A DNA stretch of 64,000 nucleotides from Candidatus Pelagibacter sp. FZCC0015 (GTDB lineage: Bacteria > Pseudomonadota > Alphaproteobacteria > Pelagibacterales > Pelagibacteraceae): assembly GCF_007833635.1 (NCBI RefSeq), contig NZ_CP031125.1, positions 992,001-1,056,000 of the forward strand. Reading direction: 5' to 3'. Under the pieces are notes generated by a model. The model worked only from the letters and a program-made list of their open reading frames with translations. It was not told the origin of the DNA and did not search any database. Positions 1-8,190 of this stretch are shown here, piece by piece. Made by a program: the position numbers and the translations under genes. Every line of letters starts with the position of its first letter. Position 1 is the first letter of the stretch.

Positions 1-745
1 ATGCATAACTTCCATAAATAAAAAAACGCTTTGGACAGTTTTTTTCTACAAAGCGCTTAACTCCATGATAGGAGTTTGGAGTAGATTGGAAAAAAACAAC
101 AGTTCCTTTCTTTGGGGTGAAAGCTTTGACTACTTCCAGTTCACCTATTTTTGGAAATCTTCTGAAACTTTTTCTTAAATTTTTCTTAGATTTTTTTCTA
201 TAAATTGTAAGTGATCCTCCATTTTTTTTTGGAATATCTGTCAGGTAAATTAAGAAATTATATAATCTAGTTATATCATCTCTATGAGGACGTAATCTAT
301 ATCCTCCTTTAGAAACTGAAAAATCAATATCTAAATTAACTTTTGGGTTAGTGTAATTATTTCCTAACAATTTTTTTAATTCGCTTGAATTTAGTTTCTT
401 TTTAATAGTAAATTTTTTTTGATTAAATATTTTTGGTTTGTGAGTGTTTGTCCAAGATCCATCTTTAAAATTTTTAGAAAAAAGAGTTTCAATTTTTTTA
501 TAAAAAGTTTTGCTATTAAAAAGTTTAAATAGTTTTGCAGAATTATTTGAAGATTTAATATAGTTATTAAAATTTTTTGAGCCTTTGTTAATTCTGCTTC
601 GACCACCCATAATCATGTCGTCAAAGGCTTTAGATTTACTAATCTCATCAATTAATAAATTACAAGTATTTTTCTCAACAACTTTATCTCCAACCAATAC
701 AGGAAAATTACTTTTAATTTTTTTTAATCGATTGATTTTAAGCAT
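1..745 (-). CDS. 2-oxoglutarate/Fe(II)-dependent oxygenase family protein, partial (C-terminus outside window)
   Basis: Reading the minus strand from the ATG at 745 gives 248 codons with no stop up to the window edge, so the gene is cut at its 3' end. Around residues 150-240 it shows the double-stranded beta-helix signature of Fe(II)/2OG oxygenases: an HRD (HxD) metal motif in GYRLRPHRDD, then GGSLTIY, then a distal His in NSYHGVKRF. This pattern is closest to the prolyl-hydroxylase-like 2OG-FeII_Oxy branch. The start codon overlaps the stop of the upstream PanE-like gene as TAATG, which suggests translational coupling. The substrate cannot be deduced. The N-terminal 120 residues are Lys/Asn rich and I recognise no domain there. 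Confidence 0.8.
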   Translation of the reverse strand, partial: MLKINRLKKIKSNFPVLVGDKVVEKNTCNLLIDEISKSKAFDDMIMGGRSRINKGSKNFNNYIKSSNNSAKLFKLFNSKTFYKKIETLFSKNFKDGSWTNTHKPKIFNQKKFTIKKKLNSSELKKLLGNNYTNPKVNLDIDFSVSKGGYRLRPHRDDITRLYNFLIYLTDIPKKNGGSLTIYRKKSKKNLRKSFRRFPKIGELEVVKAFTPKKGTVVFFQSTPNSYHGVKRFVEKNCPKRFFIYGSYA

Positions 746-1689
746 TAACTATACATACCTTCTTTAACCTTAATCATTTTATACATCAGGTCATTTAAAG
801 GTGTTTTTACTCCATGTTTTTTTCCTATTTTAGAAACCGCTCCACTAATAAAATCAATTTCAGTTTTTCTTTTGTACTGAACATCAAAAGCCATTGAAGA
901 TTTGTTAGTTTGCATAGAATCTACAATTTTATTGAACATAAATAGACATTCATCTTCAGAAACATTAACTCCATCAGCAAGTGCCACTTCTCTTGTCTCT
1001 AAAATGATTTCTTTACCAAGTCCTCTTGAAACATCATTAGCCTTATTATTTACGTAAAGATCAGTGTGATGTAGATCAAATATAGCTGAAAGAGGACCTA
1101 TTGCTGTTAGAGCAAAAAGCTTCATCCATTTTCTTTTTTTTACATCTTCAGCTGCAATCATTTCAAGATTATGTGCAGTAAAAGTATCAGCTATTTCTGT
1201 AATTCTCTTTGTTATTCCTCCTTCATATTCTCCAATCCATGAAGGTAATGCGCCATGGTTCATTATATGACCTGGTCCTAAAATATTTGAAGCTTGCGTC
1301 GTTGTTCCACCGATTACCTTTTCATTTCCAACGATACTTTGAATTATTGCCTCATGACCAATCCCATTTTGAAATGACATGAAGACTGTTTTTTCACCAA
1401 TAATATTTTTAATACTTTTTAATGCTGGTTCTAATGCAGTTGCTTTACACATAACAATGACTGCATCCATTTTATCTAACGATGATGGATCTGAAGTAGC
1501 ATTAACTTTAATTATACGATCTCCTCCATGACCATCCATTTTTAAACCATCTTTATTAATCGCATCAACATGTTCTTTCCAAACATCAATTAAAGTTACA
1601 TTTAAACCTTTTTCAGCTAGCAACCCTCCAAACAGACATCCCATTGCACCTGCACCTAATACTGCTACTTTTAAATCTTTATTTATCAT
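745..1689 (-). CDS. Ketopantoate reductase (PanE/ApbA) family protein
   Basis: A 314-residue NAD(P)-dependent reductase of the PanE/ApbA family. The Rossmann motif GAGAMG is at residues 12-17, a KWMKL segment carries the expected catalytic Lys, and the C-terminal signature SSM...D...R.TEID lies near residues 264-279. Length is normal for the family. The Asn that follows the catalytic Lys in E. coli PanE appears replaced in the segment KLFALTAIGPLSA, so the natural substrate may be a 2-oxo/2-hydroxy acid other than ketopantoate. It precedes the 2OG oxygenase with a TAATG overlap and is divergent from the DUF1907 gene. A role in catabolism fits the neighbours better than pantothenate synthesis, but this is inference. 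Confidence 0.85.
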   Translation of the reverse strand: MINKDLKVAVLGAGAMGCLFGGLLAEKGLNVTLIDVWKEHVDAINKDGLKMDGHGGDRIIKVNATSDPSSLDKMDAVIVMCKATALEPALKSIKNIIGEKTVFMSFQNGIGHEAIIQSIVGNEKVIGGTTTQASNILGPGHIMNHGALPSWIGEYEGGITKRITEIADTFTAHNLEMIAAEDVKKRKWMKLFALTAIGPLSAIFDLHHTDLYVNNKANDVSRGLGKEIILETREVALADGVNVSEDECLFMFNKIVDSMQTNKSSMAFDVQYKRKTEIDFISGAVSKIGKKHGVKTPLNDLMYKMIKVKEGMYS

Positions 1690-1730
1690 CGTTACCTTTT
1701 TAAAATTATTTATGTATAGAAATTATATAT

Positions 1731-1746
1731 ATTATCTATAGACAAT
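1731..1746. promoter_or_regulatory. Imperfect palindrome, candidate operator in divergent intergenic region
   Basis: ATTATCTATAGACAAT is a 16-bp palindrome with one mismatched pair. It lies in the 87-bp space between the divergent PanE-like and DUF1907 genes. A MarR-like regulator is encoded about 1 kb away and could be its ligand. The region is AT rich, so chance is a real possibility. Confidence 0.35.
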
Positions 1747-1776
1747 ATGCAAAATAAATTATAGCCTATTAACATT

Positions 1777-2754
1777 ATGCAATTAAAAATAGAAAAAGGA
1801 ACTTTCACAAATCATTCACTTGAAGATATAGCGAGTGCATTAAAAAAAGGACTTTCAGAAAATTTTAAAAATGTTGAAGTAGAAGTTGTAGTTTGTCCTA
1901 ATCTTCGTGAATGGGATTGTCCATCTGAAGGAATAAGCGGTAACCAAAAAATTATAGATGTTGGTGGTGAGCCATACATGCATGATCCTAATTTTATTGG
2001 TGCAGAATTTGATTATGAAGAAATTTCAAAAATGATCGGATCAGAAAAATCTTATGCTTTAGGCGCAGGATCTGGTGCAATGTCGTGTTTGGATGGTCAC
2101 TGTGGTGAATTAGTAATTAATGAAAATTTAATTACTAATGAGTCTAGATCTATAATTGCAAGAGTAAGTCCTGATAAAAAATGTATCGTTGAAAAATATA
2201 GCGCAAGAAAACATGGTGGACTTGGAAACATTTATTATACCGATGGTAAACAAGGAAAAGTAATTAAAATAAAAATCAAAGGAAGATCAGGAGATCAAGG
2301 TTCATTGCCACAAGCAATGAGGTCTTCATTGTCAAATAATTTAAATCTTAAAGCAAATGAACAGATTGCTCTTGCAGGTGTATTTAGAATTCTAGAGGGA
2401 AAAGTAAGATCTCATGTTCAACCAGATTATAAAGATATCAAACATGAATACTATGATCCAAAACAAATGAAGTGTGTAAAAGATTTTCTTCAATTTTATG
2501 AACCTGTTGGTCCAAAGTTACAGTGTTATACAGTTCTTTGGACTGGAGATCCTACAGGAGGGGAGTTAAATTTAAGAGAGTCTGGTGAACATACTCACTT
2601 TCATTCTTATGAACATGATAAAGACGCTGGACATTATCATTTTGATGTCACACCTGAAGAAATAGAATATGAAGGTTATTTTAATACTGCTACTGAAGTA
2701 CATAGAGTAAATAACATTTATAAAGAACTATTAAGTAAAAATAGTATTGAATAG
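1777..2754 (+). CDS. DUF1907 / C11orf54 (PTD012) family protein, putative zinc-dependent ester hydrolase
   Basis: A 325-residue protein that resembles human C11orf54 along its whole length, including LGAGSGAM near residue 96, VEKYSARKH near 138 and the C-terminal EHTHFHSYEH...GHYHFD...EYEGYF block. In the human structure three His of this block bind zinc; here His272, His274 and His286 fill those places with a two-residue insertion between them. The human protein shows esterase activity on a model substrate; a physiological substrate is not established. It is likely cytoplasmic since no signal peptide is seen. It is followed by a MarR-like regulator and a PanB-like gene on the same strand, so it may belong to the same catabolic unit. 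Confidence 0.85.
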   Translation: MQLKIEKGTFTNHSLEDIASALKKGLSENFKNVEVEVVVCPNLREWDCPSEGISGNQKIIDVGGEPYMHDPNFIGAEFDYEEISKMIGSEKSYALGAGSGAMSCLDGHCGELVINENLITNESRSIIARVSPDKKCIVEKYSARKHGGLGNIYYTDGKQGKVIKIKIKGRSGDQGSLPQAMRSSLSNNLNLKANEQIALAGVFRILEGKVRSHVQPDYKDIKHEYYDPKQMKCVKDFLQFYEPVGPKLQCYTVLWTGDPTGGELNLRESGEHTHFHSYEHDKDAGHYHFDVTPEEIEYEGYFNTATEVHRVNNIYKELLSKNSIE

Positions 2755-2782
2755 AAAACTCAATGAGTTTAAATTTATTTAA

Positions 2783-3199
2783 ATGAAAAGACAGTTCAAG
2801 TATCCTAAGCACTTTGAAGAACAAAAAAAAATTCCAAAACTTACTCAAAAAAGAATTCAATTAGCAGAAATATCACTTGGAGATTTTGAAGGAAGATTAG
2901 CTAACGAGTTATTGAATTGGTTTTCTTTAACCCCACAACATTGGATAATGTTGCATATGGTGATGCTTGCTTATTACAAAAATAAATCAATTACAAAAAA
3001 TCAATTACTTAAAGTGATAGAGAAATCATATTTAACCTCAAATGTTTATATCGATACTGCAATAAAAAAAGGTTATTTTAGAATTATAAGAAATGAGCGA
3101 GATAAAAGATCTATATTTATATTACCATCAGTAATTACCATTAAAACCTTCGAGGAATTTATTGATAGGAGAGATATTCTTTATAAAGGTGTTAAATAA
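2783..3199 (+). CDS. MarR-like winged-helix transcriptional regulator
   Basis: A 138-residue basic protein with an N-terminal helical part and a winged-helix section at about residues 45-120. The segment SYLTSNVYIDTAIKKGYFRIIRNERDKRSIFILPS reads as a recognition helix followed by the charged wing loop typical of MarR-type proteins (quoted here only as a region, roughly residues 82-116). Its stop overlaps the ATG of the PanB-like gene by one base, so the two are co-translated. It probably senses the substrate or an intermediate of the local catabolic genes. The family call is by pattern only; it is divergent from classic MarR sequences. Confidence 0.6.
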   Translation: MKRQFKYPKHFEEQKKIPKLTQKRIQLAEISLGDFEGRLANELLNWFSLTPQHWIMLHMVMLAYYKNKSITKNQLLKVIEKSYLTSNVYIDTAIKKGYFRIIRNERDKRSIFILPSVITIKTFEEFIDRRDILYKGVK

Positions 3200-4014
3200 T
3201 GAAGAATATCTATACTTGGGCTGCTAAACCGGCAAAACGAACTTTGACTGTTGGGGATTTAAAAGCAGCAAAAGGAAAAAGAAAATTTACACAAGTTACA
3301 GCGAATAGTGTTGAAGAAGCCGAGGCAGCTGAAAAGGCAGGATTCGATATGATTATATCAAATGCAAAAAATGTAATTCCTGTAAGAGAAGGTTCAAAAA
3401 ATTTATTTTTAACAGCTGCTTTAGTTTTAAATGAGTTTGTAACTGCAGAGGATGTTATGCGTGGAGCTTTTAAAGCATTGGAGAATGGTGCGGACGCAGT
3501 CATGACTCCAAGAAGTATGGATATAGTTGAAATGCTGGCTAAAGAAGATGTTCCAGTAATGGGGCATTTAGGTTTAGTTCCAAGAAAATCTACTTGGATT
3601 GGTGGCTTAAGAGCTGTGGGTAAAACTGCTGATGAAGCGTACGAACTTTTTCAAAAATTTAAAAGATTAGAAGATGCAGGTGCTTTTTCGGCTGAGTGTG
3701 AAGTAATACCTGAAAATGTAATGGGTGAAATTTCAAAGCGTACAGATATAGTTACTGTTTCATTAGGTTCAGGTAAAAACGCTGATGTAATGTATTTATT
3801 TATGGAAGATATCTGTGGCGATACAGAAAATCCCCCAAGACATTCAAAAGCGTATGGAAATTTATTGAAACTTAGAAATGAAATAAAACTAGAAAGAGTA
3901 AAAGCTCTTAAGGCTTTTAAAAAAGATTCAATGAATGGAAAATTTCCAGGAAAGAAACAATCTTCAAATTTAGAAAAAAAACAATTTGAAGAATTTATAA
4001 ATCAACTAGATTAA
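3199..4014 (+). CDS. PanB-like (ketopantoate hydroxymethyltransferase superfamily) protein with altered active site
   Basis: A 271-residue protein of the PanB / PEP mutase-type TIM-barrel superfamily. The strongest match is GHLGLVP at residues 122-128, followed by GG and by EDAGAFSAEC near 158-167, which align with PanB GHLGLTPQ and the LEC segment. By eye against E. coli PanB, the metal-binding Asp of VGDS aligns with Asn55, the ADLPF Asp is not present, and the KIEGG Lys aligns with Thr103, while the LEC Glu is kept (Glu166). Genuine ketopantoate synthesis is therefore doubtful. The protein overlaps the MarR-like gene at its start and converges with the HpcH aldolase with a 4-bp overlap. 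Confidence 0.75.
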   Translation: MKNIYTWAAKPAKRTLTVGDLKAAKGKRKFTQVTANSVEEAEAAEKAGFDMIISNAKNVIPVREGSKNLFLTAALVLNEFVTAEDVMRGAFKALENGADAVMTPRSMDIVEMLAKEDVPVMGHLGLVPRKSTWIGGLRAVGKTADEAYELFQKFKRLEDAGAFSAECEVIPENVMGEISKRTDIVTVSLGSGKNADVMYLFMEDICGDTENPPRHSKAYGNLLKLRNEIKLERVKALKAFKKDSMNGKFPGKKQSSNLEKKQFEEFINQLD

Positions 4015-4802
4015 TAAGCTTTAGACTCTTCTTTTTTTGAAGAACCTTTCATTTTTTCTACAACTGCTTTTGCACCAGCACTTAAAGCTCTCTGATCAGC
4101 TCCAATAGTTACAAAATTAAAACCTTTACCTATCATTTTTTGTGCATATTCAGGTGTACCATTATGAATACCTGCAAATATATTGTTCTTCTTTGCGTGC
4201 TCTAATATTCTTAATATTTCCGAATAAGCCTTTGTGTTTTCTGCTCTATCAAAACCAGGCTCTTCACCTATTGCTAAACTTAAATCAGCTGGTCCAATAT
4301 AAATTCCATCAACGCCTGGTGTTGACATAATTTCATCTAGCTTTTCTAAAGATTCTTTTGTTTCTATCATTGCTAGTTTAAGCATTTCATCATTTGCATG
4401 TTTTGCATAATCTGAACCTCCATAGATTAACCCCCTGACAGGACCAAAACTTCTATAACCATGAGGAGGGTACATGCAAGCTTGAACAAATCTTTCTGCT
4501 TCTTCTTTATTACTTACCATTGGACATATAATTCCATAACAACCCGCATCTAGAATTTTCATTATTTGACCTGGTTCATTCCAGTTTACTCTAGCCAAAG
4601 GGGTTACATCTGTTGTTGAAATTGTTTGAAGCATTGGGAGTGCATTAGTGTAATCAACTAAACCATGCTGCATATCAATTGTCAGAGAATCCCATCCTTG
4701 GTGAGCCATTACTTCTGCTGAAACGGTACTAGGTATTTGAAGCCAACCATTGATAACAGGTTTCCCCGCTTTCATCATTTCTTTAACTTTATTTTTTCTC
4801 AT
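4011..4802 (-). CDS. HpcH/HpaI family aldolase
   Basis: A 263-residue class II aldolase of the HpcH/HpaI family, which cleave 4-hydroxy-2-oxo acids to pyruvate (or a related 2-oxo acid) plus an aldehyde. The family motifs are clear: DMQHG near residue 43, the metal Glu in AMIETKE and the metal Asp in YIGPADLS. Length is normal. It sits 2 bp downstream of the aldehyde dehydrogenase gene on the same strand, which gives an aldolase/dehydrogenase pair: the dehydrogenase could oxidise the aldehyde that the aldolase releases. Its 3' end overlaps the convergent PanB-like gene by 4 bp. Confidence 0.9.
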   Translation of the reverse strand: MRKNKVKEMMKAGKPVINGWLQIPSTVSAEVMAHQGWDSLTIDMQHGLVDYTNALPMLQTISTTDVTPLARVNWNEPGQIMKILDAGCYGIICPMVSNKEEAERFVQACMYPPHGYRSFGPVRGLIYGGSDYAKHANDEMLKLAMIETKESLEKLDEIMSTPGVDGIYIGPADLSLAIGEEPGFDRAENTKAYSEILRILEHAKKNNIFAGIHNGTPEYAQKMIGKGFNFVTIGADQRALSAGAKAVVEKMKGSSKKEESKAY

Positions 4803-4804
4803 TT

Positions 4805-6247
4805 TTAGATTTTTAAGCCCATGTGAGTATATTTCACATTTAGATAATCTTTGATAGCACCTGATCCACCTTCACGACCATAACCAGTTTGTTTTATTCC
4901 TCCAAAAGGTGCTTCAGCAATAGCAACAACTCCAGTATTAACTGCAACACAACCAGACTCTAGTTTTTCAGATCCAATATGAGCTTTATCCATAGAATTT
5001 GTATAAAGGTAACTGCATAAACCTAAGTCGTTATCATTTGCTCTTTCAATTACTTCATCAAAGGTTTTAAAAGTTAATATTGGAACTAGTGGACCAAAAG
5101 GTTCTTCCTTCATTATTGTAAAATTATCTTTTACATCATCAAAAACAGTTGGTTCGTAATAATATCCTTTATTAAAACCAGAAGGTCTTTGTCCACCCAT
5201 CAATACTTTAGCTCCTTCTTTTTTAGTTGTTTCAACCAACTTTTCTATTTCTTCTAATCTCTTAGCAGTAGTTAAAGGTCCAAGATCCACACCTTCATCC
5301 ATACCGTTTCCAATTTTTAATTTTTTTGCCCTTTCAATAAAAGCATTAACAAAATCTTCTTTTCTATTTTCTTGGATATAAAATCTATTAGGTGAAATAC
5401 AGACTTGACCGTTATTTCTAAATTTACCAGTTATTGCTATATCAGCTACTTTGTTCATATCTACATCTTCACATACAATAAAAGGTGAATGTCCGCTAAG
5501 CTCCATAGTAACTCTTTGAACTTTATCAGCTGCTTTTTTTAAAATAATTTTACCAACTCTAGTAGATCCAGTAACTGATACTTTTTTAATTATATCAGAT
5601 TCCATTAATTCATTTGATATTTCAGCAGGATCACCTGACAAAAGACTTACAACACCATCAGGCACGCCAGCTTCTTTACAAATGTTTACTAATTCCATTA
5701 CAGCACCAGGGGTAATTACGTCTGGCTTACAAATTACAGAACATCCTGCAGCTAGAGCAGTAGAAATTTTTCTAGATGCTAAAACTATTGGGAAATTCCA
5801 AGGAACTAAAGCTGCAACAACTCCAACTGGTTGATAATAAACATGAACCCTTGTATCTGGAAATCTACTTTGTTGAGTTTGACCATAAATTCTTTTTGTT
5901 TCTTCAGCATTCCACTCAAAAATATCAGCTCCACCACCAACTTCACCAACTGCTTCCGCAAGAGGTTTTCCAACTTCAAGAGTTAACCATTTTGCAATAA
6001 CATCTTTTTTCTCTCTCATCATGTCTGCAATTTTTCTAAGCACATATGCTCTTTGCCAAGGCGCAGTGTTTTTCCAAACTTCCAAACCTTTTTCTGCAGA
6101 CTTTAATGCTTTTTGTACTTCAATAGATGAAGCTTTTGATGCTTTTCCAATTACTTCTTCTGTTGCAGGGTTGATTACGTCGTAAGTTTCTTTTTTTTCA
6201 GCTTGTTGCCATTTACCGTCAATGAATTGTCCAAATTTTTCGTACAT
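4805..6247 (-). CDS. NAD(P)-dependent aldehyde dehydrogenase
   Basis: A 480-residue aldehyde dehydrogenase of the classic ALDH superfamily. The oxyanion-hole Asn151 (PWNFP), the NAD-loop TGSTRVGK near 227-233, the general base Glu249 and the nucleophile Cys283 (NNGQVC) are present. The family is broad, covering succinate semialdehyde, glycolaldehyde and lactaldehyde dehydrogenases, and the exact substrate cannot be chosen. It is the first gene of a two-gene unit with the HpcH/HpaI aldolase. It is divergent from the iolD-like gene; the 92-bp gap is AT rich and must contain both promoters. Confidence 0.92.
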   Translation of the reverse strand: MYEKFGQFIDGKWQQAEKKETYDVINPATEEVIGKASKASSIEVQKALKSAEKGLEVWKNTAPWQRAYVLRKIADMMREKKDVIAKWLTLEVGKPLAEAVGEVGGGADIFEWNAEETKRIYGQTQQSRFPDTRVHVYYQPVGVVAALVPWNFPIVLASRKISTALAAGCSVICKPDVITPGAVMELVNICKEAGVPDGVVSLLSGDPAEISNELMESDIIKKVSVTGSTRVGKIILKKAADKVQRVTMELSGHSPFIVCEDVDMNKVADIAITGKFRNNGQVCISPNRFYIQENRKEDFVNAFIERAKKLKIGNGMDEGVDLGPLTTAKRLEEIEKLVETTKKEGAKVLMGGQRPSGFNKGYYYEPTVFDDVKDNFTIMKEEPFGPLVPILTFKTFDEVIERANDNDLGLCSYLYTNSMDKAHIGSEKLESGCVAVNTGVVAIAEAPFGGIKQTGYGREGGSGAIKDYLNVKYTHMGLKI

Positions 6248-6339
6248 AGAATTTATTTTTAAGTTTACTTAATTAGGTTTTTTAATTTATAAATAGAATT
6301 ATATATAAACATTATACATATTAAAAGATAAACATATTT

Positions 6340-8184
6340 ATGAAAAAAATTACCCTCACATGTGCTCATGCGATAGTTAAATATTTAATTTCTCAGAAAA
6401 TATTAATTAACGGTAAAAAAGAACCTTTATTTCCAGGTGTCTTCGGAATTTTTGGACATGGAAATGTAGCATGTTTAGGTCAGGCACTAGAGGAAAATAA
6501 AAAAGATCTTCCAACATATAGAGGGCATCACGAACAAAATATGGCACTTACAGGAATTGGCTATGCTAGAGCAAAAAGAAGACAACAAATTTTTGTAGCA
6601 ACATCTTCTGTTGGACCTGGGGCAACAAATATGGTTACAGCTGCTGCAGTTGCTATGAGTAACAGATTACCAATTTTATTTTTACCTGGAGACACTTATG
6701 CAAATAGAATGCCAGATCCAGTATTGCAACAAGTTGAGCATTTTAATAATCCTGGTATTACAGCTAATGATGCGTTTAAACCTGTAACAAGATATTTTGA
6801 TCGAATAACCAGACCAGAGCAGATTATTCAATCATTTCCAGCGGCAGTTCAAACTATGTTAGATCCTGCAGATTGTGGTCCTGCATGTATCGCTTTAAGT
6901 CAAGATATACAAGGACAAACTTTTGATTACCCTGAAGAATTTTTCAATGAAAGAGTCCACGCGATTAGAAGACCAAGACCAGATGAATTTCAAATTAAAG
7001 AGGCAGCAGAAAAAATTAAGTCATCAAAAAATCCAATTATAATTTCTGGTGGTGGAGTTTTTTACTCAGATGCAATGGATGAGTTAAGTCAATTTGCAAT
7101 TAAACACAACATACCAGTTACTCAAACAGTAATGGGATATTCTACAATGAAAAGGGACCATTCTCATTTTGCTGGTCAGATTGGTGGTTTAGGTGGAAAA
7201 AATACAAATACATTAGCAAAAGAAACAGATTTAGCAATTGCAGTTGGAACCAAACTTGCAGATTTTACAACTGGATCATGGGCAAATTTTGAAAACGAAA
7301 ATTTTAAACTGGTTTCAATAAATGTATCAAGATTTGATGCTAACAAACATTTAGCGCGAGCGGTCATTGGAGATGCTAAAGTTTCATTAACAGAGCTTTC
7401 ACAAGCACTAGGTAGTTGGAAAGCTGGAGAAGAATGGAATAAAAAATCTCTAACTGAACTCAAATCATGGAATGAACATATAGATAAAGAGAGCGCGCCA
7501 ACAAATCAAGAAGTTCCAAGTTATGTTCAGGTAATTGGTGCAATTTACAGAAACTCTGACCCAACAGATATTGCTGTTACTGCAGCAGGAGGTTTAGTTG
7601 GTGAAGTTGTTCAAGTTTGGAGGCCTAGAGAATTAAATACTCATGAAACAGAGTGGGGCTTTAGTTGTATGAGTTATGAAATTTCTGGAGCGCTTGGAAT
7701 AAAAATGGCTAATCCAGATAAAGAAGTAATTTCTTTTGTAGGAGATGGCTCTTATCTTTTAAATAACACAGATATATATTCATCAGTTATTACAAAAAAT
7801 AAATTAATAATTATAGTTTGTGATAACGGTGGGTTTGCAGTTATCAATCGACTTCAATTATTTAAAGGTGGTAAAGAATATAATAATTTATTAAAGAGCT
7901 CTAATACTCCTGGACTAGTTGATGTTGATTTTGCAAAACATGCAGAAAGTATGGGAGCTAAATCTGAACATGTTAATTCAATTTCAGATCTTGAAGCTGC
8001 ATTTAAGAGAGCAAAAGCATCCGATGTAACATACGTTATTTCGATAAAAACCCATGCTTACAAATGGGTTGAGGGATCAGCTTTTTGGGATAGCCCTACA
8101 CTAGAAATTCCGACTACTAAAGAAAACGAAGAAGCTTTAAAACTTTACAAAGAAGGAAAAGGCAAACAAAGACAAGGTGTATAA
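6340..8184 (+). CDS. iolD: IolD-type trihydroxycyclohexane-1,2-dione hydrolase (TPP enzyme)
   Basis: A 614-residue thiamine-diphosphate enzyme. It has the acetolactate-synthase fold order: PYR domain with the catalytic Glu in RGHHEQNMA (about residue 65), central domain, and PP domain with the TPP/Mg motif GDGSYLLNN near 467-475. The length and N-terminal FGIFGHGN segment are those of IolD, the ring-opening enzyme of myo-inositol catabolism. The other inositol genes (iolB, iolC, iolE, iolG) are not recognised here, although a Gfo/Idh/MocA dehydrogenase follows 6 bp later. The enzyme may therefore act on a related diketone or 2-oxo acid. Family call is strong, exact substrate less so. Confidence 0.85.
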   Translation: MKKITLTCAHAIVKYLISQKILINGKKEPLFPGVFGIFGHGNVACLGQALEENKKDLPTYRGHHEQNMALTGIGYARAKRRQQIFVATSSVGPGATNMVTAAAVAMSNRLPILFLPGDTYANRMPDPVLQQVEHFNNPGITANDAFKPVTRYFDRITRPEQIIQSFPAAVQTMLDPADCGPACIALSQDIQGQTFDYPEEFFNERVHAIRRPRPDEFQIKEAAEKIKSSKNPIIISGGGVFYSDAMDELSQFAIKHNIPVTQTVMGYSTMKRDHSHFAGQIGGLGGKNTNTLAKETDLAIAVGTKLADFTTGSWANFENENFKLVSINVSRFDANKHLARAVIGDAKVSLTELSQALGSWKAGEEWNKKSLTELKSWNEHIDKESAPTNQEVPSYVQVIGAIYRNSDPTDIAVTAAGGLVGEVVQVWRPRELNTHETEWGFSCMSYEISGALGIKMANPDKEVISFVGDGSYLLNNTDIYSSVITKNKLIIIVCDNGGFAVINRLQLFKGGKEYNNLLKSSNTPGLVDVDFAKHAESMGAKSEHVNSISDLEAAFKRAKASDVTYVISIKTHAYKWVEGSAFWDSPTLEIPTTKENEEALKLYKEGKGKQRQGV

Positions 8185-8190
8185 ACCTGT

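Noticed and set aside
391-606. 71-residue minus-strand frame starting with GTG
   Set aside because: It lies in another frame inside the longer 2OG oxygenase gene (1-745), which has clear family motifs.
585-767. Plus-strand 60-residue frame near the PanE-like gene end
   Set aside because: It is antisense to the 2OG oxygenase, with low-complexity Leu/Ile composition and no start signal.
3210-3503. 97-residue antisense frame in the PanB-like gene
   Set aside because: A mirror of a strongly supported gene, no Shine-Dalgarno and no recognised domain.
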